Positions 41,639-48,745 of a stretch of DNA of 55,458 nt are shown here, one piece after another. The DNA is from Pseudomonas sp. 5P_3.1_Bac2 (lineage in GTDB: Bacteria; Pseudomonadota; Gammaproteobacteria; Pseudomonadales; Pseudomonadaceae): positions 1 through 55,458 of the forward strand of contig NZ_JANLNY010000019.1 in NCBI RefSeq assembly GCF_025465995.1. Direction: 5' to 3'. The notes below the pieces were generated by a model. The model was not told where the DNA came from and ran no database searches. It worked only from the letters and a program-made list of their open reading frames with translations. Position 1 is the first letter of the stretch; every line of letters begins with the position of its first letter. Made by a program: the position numbers and the translations under genes.

Positions 41639-42274
41639 TTATTGCGGCAGCAGACGGTACTGCGCCGGTAGTTGCTCAAGACCGGCGACGGTGACGTTAA
41701 GGTTTTTCCAGCGCCCGTCCTTGATCCCGTAAATGCAGCCGTGTACGGACAGGTCCTGGCCGCGATGCCACGCGTTTTGCACGATGCTGGTGTGGCTGAC
41801 GTTGGCCACCTGCTGAATCACGTTGAGTTCGCAAAGGCGGTCGACCCGCTCCTCCTCCAGCGCAAACTGATGCAGATGCTCGCGATGCTCGTAGGCCAGA
41901 TCGCGGATGCTGCGCAGCCAGCCATCGATCAAGCCGAGCTGGTTGTTCTGCATCGACGCGCGCACCCCGCCGCAGCCGTAGTGGCCGGTGACCAGGATGT
42001 GTTTAACCTTGAGCACATCGACGGCGTACTGAATCACCGACAGGCAGTTCAGATCGGTGTGCAGCACGACGTTGGCGACGTTGCGATGGACGAACAGATC
42101 GCCCGGCAGCAAGCCGACGATTTCGTTGGCCGGCACCCGCGCATCGGAGCAGCCGATCCACAGATATTCCGGCACTTGTTGCTGGGCCAACTTGGCGAAG
42201 AAATCAGGATCTTCATCTTTAATCGATTCGGCCCAACGGGCGTTGTTGTCGAACAGGTGTTGGAGATCACTCAT
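41639..42274 (-). CDS. can: Beta-class carbonic anhydrase
   Basis: 211 residues, the length of Can/CynT-type enzymes. The zinc ligands are Cys42 in GCSDARVPANE, His98 and Cys101 in TGHYGCGGV, with Asp44 and Arg46 forming the catalytic dyad. The residue between Asp and Arg is Ala (CSDAR) instead of the more common Ser (CSDSR), a variant also seen in active family members. Supplies bicarbonate by hydrating carbon dioxide. Symbol given by similarity to E. coli Can. Confidence 0.95.
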   Translation of the reverse strand: MSDLQHLFDNNARWAESIKDEDPDFFAKLAQQQVPEYLWIGCSDARVPANEIVGLLPGDLFVHRNVANVVLHTDLNCLSVIQYAVDVLKVKHILVTGHYGCGGVRASMQNNQLGLIDGWLRSIRDLAYEHREHLHQFALEEERVDRLCELNVIQQVANVSHTSIVQNAWHRGQDLSVHGCIYGIKDGRWKNLNVTVAGLEQLPAQYRLLPQ

Positions 42275-42401
42275 GGCTGGGTCCCGTATTTTTATCGTGG
42301 CGCACGATAGGAGCGCCGCTGCATTGTGCCAAGCACTTGCTTGGTTGCAACGGTTTTAAGCGTTTTATTGGCGATTGCCCCGGGCCCAAGGCCCGGCATG
42401 G

Positions 42402-42854
42402 CTAATCAAATAACGGGCAGACCATGACCAAAGCGTCTTCACGCCCACCCACGGCCGGGTAGTAATCGCGGCGCCGCCCCACTTCGTTAAAGCCGTAGCG
42501 CTCATACAAACGGTAGGCGCTGCGGTTGCTGTCGCGCACCTCCAGGAAGCAGTCATTGGCGCCTTGGGCTTTGGCTTGCTGCATCAGGTGCTCAAGCAAC
42601 TTCAGGCCCAGCCCCCGGCCTTGGCTCTCGACCTTAACCGTGATGTTGAGCAGATGGGCTTCGTCCATGATCACTTGGATCACCCCATGGCCGACTTGCT
42701 GCTCGCCCTCAAACATCACCCAGCAGCTGTAGGCGCTCAGGCTGTCGGTGAAGATACCGCGGGTCCAGGGGTGACTAAAGGCGGCGTATTCAATCTTTAA
42801 AACGGTATCGATATCCGCCGCCGTCATTGGCCGGAAACTGATCGCATCACTCAT
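42402..42854 (-). CDS. rimI: Ribosomal protein S18 alanine N-acetyltransferase
   Basis: 150 residues of the GNAT family. The acetyl-CoA loop is SQGRGLGLKLLEHLM and the C-terminal LYERYGFNEVGRRRDYY is characteristic of RimI. It overlaps the preceding gene by 8 bases; the holD-rimI order is known from gammaproteobacteria including E. coli. Confidence 0.93.
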   Translation of the reverse strand: MSDAISFRPMTAADIDTVLKIEYAAFSHPWTRGIFTDSLSAYSCWVMFEGEQQVGHGVIQVIMDEAHLLNITVKVESQGRGLGLKLLEHLMQQAKAQGANDCFLEVRDSNRSAYRLYERYGFNEVGRRRDYYPAVGGREDALVMVCPLFD

Positions 42855-43746
42855 TCGCTAGGCTCATCCAACGCTGACGTATGCGCCGCATGGCCTGCCA
42901 CAGCTCGCGTTTACGCTCAGGTTCTTCCATCAACAGTTCCAGTCCCGGCAGCGCCCAGGCAGCGCCCAGGCCTTCGATCTGCAACTCACGGTTGTAATAG
43001 TCGCTGTCCACATCACCGGCAAAACGCATGGCAGGCAGGCCGACTAGCCACAAGCAGCTGCATGGCGCTTGTTGCTCTAAGCGCGTGGCGACAAAGGCCT
43101 GGACAAAGTCCAGCGCCGCTTGCGGGCCTTGATCCATTTGCCCGCGCACCAACAGCGGCCAACGCACCGGTTCACCGATAGCTTGTGGGGTGTCCGGCAG
43201 GCCGGCGGCGCGCAGTAAATCCTTCAGCAGCAAATAGGCCGGATCGCGGCCTTGCAGCGGCTCACCATTAGGCAGTTCGACTAGCACCGAGCAAGCACCG
43301 GCGCGGAGCAACTGCAAGGTAAAACGCGGCGGCGCGGCGGCACTGACTTGCGCCGGCGACTCTTGCCCGGCTTCAGCTGTGTCGGCCGGTACGGCCTGGC
43401 GCTGCGCCGGGGTGTTTTTCGGCGTTTCAATCTGTGCCCGCACCTGGGCCATGGCCGAGCTATGCCCTTGAGGCGCACTCGGCGTCTCGACTTTAGCGCT
43501 GGGCTGCGGCGGCGCTTGCTCGGTCACCTTGACGGCGGCACCAGGCGCTTCAGCTACTGTCGGCGCCGGCGCGCTCACCGGCTCAGGCGGCGCCATCAAC
43601 TCGGGGCGCGACGGCGCGGCGAACGGCAACTCAACTCGGGGCAGCCAACTGGCCACCTGCATAGCGCTCAAGTAAGCGCGCCTGCGTAATTCGCTGATCA
43701 AACCTGACGCCCCTGATCGAGGCAGTGGTTTCGATTCATAAGACAC
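42847..43746 (-). CDS. holD: DNA polymerase III psi subunit (pseudomonad-type HolD), tentative
   Basis: 299 residues, GTG start. The N-terminal half (about 60-150) is Pro/Ala/Gln-rich and disordered. The C-terminal half is a compact alpha-beta domain (FTLQLLRAGACSVLVELPNG, LWLVGLPAMRFAGDV). It lies just before rimI, where E. coli holD is found, and pseudomonads are known to have an enlarged, cryptic psi subunit at this locus. It would join chi to the clamp loader. Sequence similarity to E. coli HolD is not obvious by eye, so the call rests on gene order and domain layout. Start uncertain; the ribosome site is weak. Confidence 0.65.
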   Translation of the reverse strand: MSYESKPLPRSGASGLISELRRRAYLSAMQVASWLPRVELPFAAPSRPELMAPPEPVSAPAPTVAEAPGAAVKVTEQAPPQPSAKVETPSAPQGHSSAMAQVRAQIETPKNTPAQRQAVPADTAEAGQESPAQVSAAAPPRFTLQLLRAGACSVLVELPNGEPLQGRDPAYLLLKDLLRAAGLPDTPQAIGEPVRWPLLVRGQMDQGPQAALDFVQAFVATRLEQQAPCSCLWLVGLPAMRFAGDVDSDYYNRELQIEGLGAAWALPGLELLMEEPERKRELWQAMRRIRQRWMSLANE

Positions 43747-44056
43747 TCAGGGCCGATACGGTAAATAAGGCGGCGATTGTCGCGTGAAACACGCCGGGCG
43801 GGAAGCATTGTGAACAGGTAACCGTCGTAAACGCCGGTAAACCCTGGTCTGTAGCCTGGATTAGACGCAGACGTGATCCAGGGATGACCTTCAGCGCAGC
43901 CGCGCCTGTACAGCGGCATAAGCGTCAATCGCCGCAGCGCCATGGCGCAAACGCTGCGCGGTTACGCCCTACAGTGAAAACGACAACGCCCGCCAAAATG
44001 GCGGGCGTTGTTGGAGCCGCGGCGTCACACCGGTGTATGACGCGAACTCAGAGCAA
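43747..44056. other. Intergenic region with holD promoter side and a terminator
   Basis: This 310-base gap lies between the start of holD and the end of the carboxynorspermidine dehydrogenase gene, both leftward. It holds the terminator described at 43979-44011 and presumably the promoter of holD-rimI. No other gene is seen. Confidence 0.5.
43979..44011 (-). terminator. Intrinsic terminator of the carboxynorspermidine operon
   Basis: Perfect 13-bp arms (ACAACGCCCGCCA / TGGCGGGCGTTGT) around AAA, followed on the minus strand by CGTTTTCAC. It lies about 45 bases after the dehydrogenase stop at 44057. Confidence 0.8.
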
Positions 44057-45301
44057 TCAGGCGGGCTGATCCCAGGCGCGGTCGCCGTGGACGTCCTTGA
44101 TCCGGGTGGGCAGACCCATGACGTCCAGCAGCTTGAGGAATGGCTGCGCCGGCAGTTGCTCGACGTTGACCATGCGCGACACGTCCCACTCGCCACGCGC
44201 CACCAGCAGCGCAGCGGCCACTGGCGGTACGCCTGCGGTATAGGAGATACCTTGGCTGTCAGTCTCCACGTAAGCGTCTTTATGATCGGCCACGTTGTAG
44301 ATAAACAGCTCAGCCGGCTTGCCGTCTTTAGTGCCTTTGACCAGATCACCGATGCAGGTCTTGCCGCTATAACCCGGGGCCAGCGAGGCTGGGTCAGGCA
44401 GCACGGCCTTGACCACTTTCAGCGGCACCACTTCAAGGCCCTCAGCGGTTTTCACGGGTTGCTCAGACAACAGGCCGAGGTTTTTCAGCACAGTGAAGAC
44501 ATTGATGTAGTGCTCGCCGAAGCTCATCCAGAAACGCACATTCGGCACGTTGAGGTGCTTGGACAGCGAATGCACTTCGTCATGGCCGGTCAGGTACAGA
44601 TTCTGCTCGCCTACAACGGGCAGGTCGTCAGTGCGTTTAACTTCAAACATTTGGTTGCTGGTCCACTGGCTGTTCTGCCAGCTCCAGACTTGCCCGGTAA
44701 ATTCACGGAAGTTAATTTCCGGATCGAAATTGGTGGCGAAGTACTTGCCGTGGCTGCCGGCGTTCACATCGAGGATGTCGATCGACTCAATGCTGTCGAA
44801 GTACTCTTGTTGCGCCAAAGCGGCATAGGCATTCACCACACCTGGGTCGAAACCGACGCCGAGGATGGCGGTTACGCCTTTGTCCTGACATTCAGTCAGG
44901 TGCTTCCACTCGTAGTTGCCATACCAAGGCGGGGTCTCACAGACTTTGCCCGGCTCTTCATGGATGGCGGTGTCCAGATACGCGGCTCCAGTTTCCAGGC
45001 AAGCACGCAGTACCGACATATTCAAAAAGGCAGAACCGACGTTGATGACGATTTGCGATTCAGTTTCACGGATCAAAGCCTGAGTAGCTTCGATATCCAG
45101 CGCATTGAGGGCATAAGCCTTGATCTCCGCTGGCTGCTTCAAGCTGCCTTTGGCAATAACGCTGTCGATGATGGCCTGGCATTTGGAGATGTTGCGCGAC
45201 GCAATACTAATACGACCGAGTTCGTCGTTATGTTGCGCACACTTGTGGGCCACCACCTTGGCGACACCTCCTGCACCAATGATAAGAACGTTCTTCTTCA
45301 A
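44057..45301 (-). CDS. Carboxynorspermidine dehydrogenase (saccharopine dehydrogenase family)
   Basis: 414 residues. The N-terminal Rossmann motif GAGGVA (9-14) binds NADPH; VGSAFLNMSVLRACLETGAAYLDTA and GVGFDPGVVNAYAALA are typical of the carboxynorspermidine/carboxyspermidine branch. It condenses L-aspartate semialdehyde with a diamine (diaminopropane or putrescine) to a carboxy-triamine. The decarboxylase gene lies directly upstream (27-base gap), giving the complete aspartate-semialdehyde route to norspermidine or spermidine. Confidence 0.93.
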   Translation of the reverse strand: MKKNVLIIGAGGVAKVVAHKCAQHNDELGRISIASRNISKCQAIIDSVIAKGSLKQPAEIKAYALNALDIEATQALIRETESQIVINVGSAFLNMSVLRACLETGAAYLDTAIHEEPGKVCETPPWYGNYEWKHLTECQDKGVTAILGVGFDPGVVNAYAALAQQEYFDSIESIDILDVNAGSHGKYFATNFDPEINFREFTGQVWSWQNSQWTSNQMFEVKRTDDLPVVGEQNLYLTGHDEVHSLSKHLNVPNVRFWMSFGEHYINVFTVLKNLGLLSEQPVKTAEGLEVVPLKVVKAVLPDPASLAPGYSGKTCIGDLVKGTKDGKPAELFIYNVADHKDAYVETDSQGISYTAGVPPVAAALLVARGEWDVSRMVNVEQLPAQPFLKLLDVMGLPTRIKDVHGDRAWDQPA

Positions 45302-45328
45302 TTTCTTTATCTCTCCTTATCTGCCAGC

Positions 45329-46426
45329 TCAGGACAAGCTGGACAGGTAATCGTCAAAACCAAACTCGCGCACCAGCTCGACAGTCCCGTCGAGTTGACG
45401 CACAGCAATGGCTGGCATTTTTAGTCCGTTGAACCAGTTTTTCTTGACCATGGTGTAGCCTGCTGCGTCGATAAACGACAGCCGATCGCCGATGGCCAGC
45501 GGACGATCAAATTGGTACTCGCCGAAGATATCCCCGGCCAGGCACGACTTACCGCACACCATATAAGTGTGTTCGCCGTCACACGGCTCCATCTTGGCGT
45601 TGAGGCGGTAGATCAGCAGATCGAGCATGTGCGCCTCGATGGAGCTGTCGACCACCGCGAGGTTCTTGCCGTTGAACAGGGTGTCGAGCACCGTCACTTC
45701 CAGCGACGAGCTGAGGGTGATCGCCGCTTCGCCCGGCTCCAGATACACCTGCACACCAAAGCGCTCGGAGAAGGCTTTTAAGCGTGCGCAGAACTGATCG
45801 ATCGGGTAGCCCTCACCGGTAAAGTGAATGCCGCCGCCGAGGCTGACCCACTGCACCTGCTCCAGCAGATGACCAAAACGCTCTTCGATGGTGCTGAGCA
45901 TCTGATCGAACAGCTCGAAGCTGCCGTTCTCACAGTTGTTGTGGAACATGAAGCCGGAAATCTTATCCATCACCGCTTCAATCTTCGCCGGGTCCCATTC
46001 GCCCAAGCGGCTGAACGGCCGCGCCGGGTCGGCCAGCAGATAATCCGAGCTGCTCACCTGTGGGTTAACCCGCAGGCCACGGATGGTGCCCTCGGTCTTA
46101 TCGGCAAAACGCTGCAACTGGCCGATGGAGTTGAAGATGATTTTGTCGCAGTTGGCGACCATCTCTTCGATTTCATCATCGGCCCAAGCCACGCTGTAGG
46201 CGTGGGTTTCACCGGCGAACTTCTGCCGACCGAGCTTCAGCTCATACAGCGACGACGAGGTGGTGCCGTCCATGTACTGCTGCATCAGGTCAAACACCGA
46301 CCAGGTGGCAAAGCACTTCAGCGCCAACAACGCCTTGGCGCCGGAGTGTTCTCGCACATAGGCGATCTTCTCCAGGTTGCCGAGCAACTTTTGTTTGTCG
46401 ACCAGGTAATACGGGGTCTTGATCAT
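45329..46426 (-). CDS. nspC: Carboxynorspermidine decarboxylase
   Basis: 365 residues from ATG 46426. A PLP-dependent alanine-racemase-fold decarboxylase: PLP lysine Lys37 in LLALKCFATW, VSLGGGIHFTGEGYP in the phosphate-binding region, and the CGKSCLAGD active-site Cys from the partner subunit. It removes carboxylate from carboxynorspermidine/carboxyspermidine. A much longer upstream reading (to 46690) adds a membrane-like segment unknown in this family and is rejected. Operon with the dehydrogenase. Confidence 0.93.
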   Translation of the reverse strand: MIKTPYYLVDKQKLLGNLEKIAYVREHSGAKALLALKCFATWSVFDLMQQYMDGTTSSSLYELKLGRQKFAGETHAYSVAWADDEIEEMVANCDKIIFNSIGQLQRFADKTEGTIRGLRVNPQVSSSDYLLADPARPFSRLGEWDPAKIEAVMDKISGFMFHNNCENGSFELFDQMLSTIEERFGHLLEQVQWVSLGGGIHFTGEGYPIDQFCARLKAFSERFGVQVYLEPGEAAITLSSSLEVTVLDTLFNGKNLAVVDSSIEAHMLDLLIYRLNAKMEPCDGEHTYMVCGKSCLAGDIFGEYQFDRPLAIGDRLSFIDAAGYTMVKKNWFNGLKMPAIAVRQLDGTVELVREFGFDDYLSSLS

Positions 46427-46790
46427 CTGTCTGCCTATCTCCAAGAGTCCGGGCCCAAGCGTGCAGCCCCTATCCATAGGGGCTTGACGCTGAAAGATCA
46501 GCCACGAGAACCAGGCAAAGCTGGCCACCGTGAAAAAAAAGACGCGAATTGTGCCGATAACTGCCGCGATCTGAAAGGGCAACGGGCACATTTCCTGTTT
46601 CAAGACGTCATAGCGACCTAGCCTAAGCCTTGTGTATGACAAAAGCCTGGCGATCAGATCAGCTGTAACCGAGGGAATCCAGTCCAACAATCATGCGTAA
46701 TAATCAGACGATAACTGACACTCAAGCCAAACCGTCGCCATGCAGTACAATCGACGTTTTTGCCAGAATCCTTGGACAGCGGATGCCCCG
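46427..46790. other. Divergent intergenic region between nspC and mksF
   Basis: 364 bases with no supported gene. It must contain the leftward nspC promoter and the rightward mksF promoter. Open frames extend from both genes into it but lack ribosome sites and family similarity. No convincing hairpin was noticed. Confidence 0.5.
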
Positions 46791-48041
46791 ATGATTGATC
46801 CAAAGCGCGTACTGCGCGCCCTTGCTGAACACTGGACGTTGCTTGAGCCGCTCTGTGAGCGTTTTGATAACGGCACCTTGAGCTTGGTCGAGCTGCGCCT
46901 GCAACTCAGCGCCCAGTTGCCTGAGGGCACGCCGACCGATGTCACCGCCCTGCTCGATCAGTGGATTCGCCTCGACATCCTGGTGCCGGTGGCCAAGAGC
47001 CCCAACCGCTTCGAGCTGAATGCGCAAATCCACGACTTCCTCGCCTACCTGCGCCGTGAGCACCGCTTGGGCCTGTGCCTGGAGATCGAAGCCTACCTGC
47101 GCCATCTGGAGCGTTTAGCCGGGTATATCCGCGATGCCTTCGAGGTGCGCGATGCCGCCGACCTGGCCCGGCAACTGCGCCTGCTGGATATGCGCGTACG
47201 CGACGTACTGAAGAAACTCGGCAATGACGAGCAAGCCCTGATCGCCGTGGCCGAACGGGCCAAGACCTCGGATCGGCAGATTCCCCTGCGTCAGCGCTAC
47301 GCCGAAGTGTTGGCGACGTGGGATGAATACGTCGAGCCGATGATTCAACTGGTAGCCGCCGACGGCGCCTTCGAGCAAGGCGTGTACCGCGTCGAACACG
47401 TGCTGCTGCGTTTATTAGCCGAGCAGCAACGCCTCGGCCAGTTGGTCGACGACGACATGCTGCTGCGCACCCACGCGCGCATCTTGGAGATGCAAACCAC
47501 CGCTCAGCTCACCCTGCGCCGCGCCCGCGAACTGCTGCTGCCGCTGCGTGAAGAAGCACGCCGGCACAACGCCGTGACCCGTGGTGCGGCCCTGGCCCTG
47601 GCCACCATCCGCAAAAAAGGTCTGGACGCCGTGCCGCAAGCAGCCATGCCGCTGTTTAGCCGGCCGCAAAGCACCTTCTTGGGGACCGCCTCGCAAGTTG
47701 AGGCTTATGTTTACGCCCTGGCCCGCTTCGAGCCCAAGCCGGCGCAGTTCCCCAAAGCCCACAGCAGTCGCAAAGGCGGAGCGCCACGGGCACCGCGTAC
47801 CGCGCGGGAGATGATCGAGCGCTGCGAGCAGGCCCTGCCGCTGCCAGATCTGATGATTTGGCTATTGGAACAAGAGCCCGAAGGCGCCACCGACGAATTG
47901 CTCTACTGGTTTTCCAGGCTGTCGCGCGATGGCCGTTTCCAACGTGAGCGCTTGGAGCGCCGCGACTACCTCACCCGCGAGCATCAGGTCAGCCTGAGCT
48001 CCTACGCCCTGATCAAGCCGGCCGGGACCCACGCCCAATGA
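46791..48041 (+). CDS. mksF: MksF, kleisin subunit of the MksBEF condensin
   Basis: 416 residues from ATG 46791. Helical throughout, with an N-terminal winged-helix-like region (PKRVLRALAEHWTLLEPLCERFDNG) and a long helical middle (LRLLDMRVRDVLKKLGNDEQA), as in MukF/MksF kleisins that bridge the SMC heads. An in-frame ATG 51 bases upstream is less likely. Overlaps mksE by ATGA. The order mksF-mksE-mksB is that of Pseudomonas. Confidence 0.87.
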   Translation: MIDPKRVLRALAEHWTLLEPLCERFDNGTLSLVELRLQLSAQLPEGTPTDVTALLDQWIRLDILVPVAKSPNRFELNAQIHDFLAYLRREHRLGLCLEIEAYLRHLERLAGYIRDAFEVRDAADLARQLRLLDMRVRDVLKKLGNDEQALIAVAERAKTSDRQIPLRQRYAEVLATWDEYVEPMIQLVAADGAFEQGVYRVEHVLLRLLAEQQRLGQLVDDDMLLRTHARILEMQTTAQLTLRRARELLLPLREEARRHNAVTRGAALALATIRKKGLDAVPQAAMPLFSRPQSTFLGTASQVEAYVYALARFEPKPAQFPKAHSSRKGGAPRAPRTAREMIERCEQALPLPDLMIWLLEQEPEGATDELLYWFSRLSRDGRFQRERLERRDYLTREHQVSLSSYALIKPAGTHAQ

Positions 48042-48745
48042 ATATCGACCTCAAAGAACTGACCCTGCTCGCCCCGATTTTTCGTGAACTGTTCAAGGGC
48101 TACCACATCAGCCGCAGCAACCCTGAGCTGTACACCCAACTGGCCGCCCAGCAAGACCAGTACCGCAGCCTGTTCAAAGCCTTGGGCTATGAGCTGACCT
48201 GTGACAGCCGCGGCTTCTACTACTTCGTCCCCGAGCAGATGGGCGCCCAGGTCAACAAGACGGCCCAGCGTCTGGCCCTGTTCACCTTTATTTTGGTGGA
48301 ACACTTAGCCGACCAAGGCCGCGACCCGCTGGCCGTGCTCGATGGCGGCAGCCTGGGGCGCGATGAGTTGCCGGCGCTGCTGGAAAAGTACCGCGACCTG
48401 TTCCTCCAGGCCGAAGTGACCACCCAGGATGAGCTGGAAGAAAAAATCATGCGGCGTATGACCCAGCTGGGTTTTGCCAGTGAAGACAACGGCATCTACC
48501 GCTTCCTCGCGCCCATGCACCGCTTCCTTGATGTGTGCCTAAGCGTGCAGCAAGACCGCAACCTCGCCGCCACCTTGCACAGCAGCCTGCCGCTGCCCAC
48601 GCCGACGCTGGTGGCCGACGACGAAGACGAAATCATCACCCTCGAACCCGCCGCGCCCAGCCCCAGCAGCGCCGCCGAAGAGTCCGAAGAAGCCGCTCTG
48701 GCCCGCGCCATGGCCGAAGAACGCGATGCCCAGGAGATTGAATAA
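48038..48745 (+). CDS. mksE: MksE, accessory subunit of the MksBEF condensin
   Basis: 235 residues with tandem winged-helix character (LFKALGYELTCDSRGFYYFVPEQ; LGFASEDNGIYRFLAPMHRFL) and an acidic, low-complexity C-terminus (about 195-235). Equivalent of MukE/KITE subunits that bind the kleisin. Start overlaps mksF (ATGA), and its TAA overlaps the mksB ATG by one base (TAATG), so all three are coupled. Confidence 0.87.
   Translation: MNIDLKELTLLAPIFRELFKGYHISRSNPELYTQLAAQQDQYRSLFKALGYELTCDSRGFYYFVPEQMGAQVNKTAQRLALFTFILVEHLADQGRDPLAVLDGGSLGRDELPALLEKYRDLFLQAEVTTQDELEEKIMRRMTQLGFASEDNGIYRFLAPMHRFLDVCLSVQQDRNLAATLHSSLPLPTPTLVADDEDEIITLEPAAPSPSSAAEESEEAALARAMAEERDAQEIE

Noticed and set aside
41639..42274. 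CSDAR instead of CSDSR in the carbonic anhydrase as a possible loss of function
   Set aside because: The zinc ligands and the Asp-Arg dyad are intact, and the middle residue is known to vary.
44033..45424. 463-codon open frame on the plus strand opposite the carboxynorspermidine dehydrogenase
   Set aside because: It is the antisense shadow of a high-GC gene with strong family motifs; the product is His/Val-rich without domains and has no ribosome site.
45329..46690. 453-codon version of nspC with a membrane-like extension
   Set aside because: Family members start at MIKTPYYLVDK; the extension lies in the divergent promoter region and has no support.
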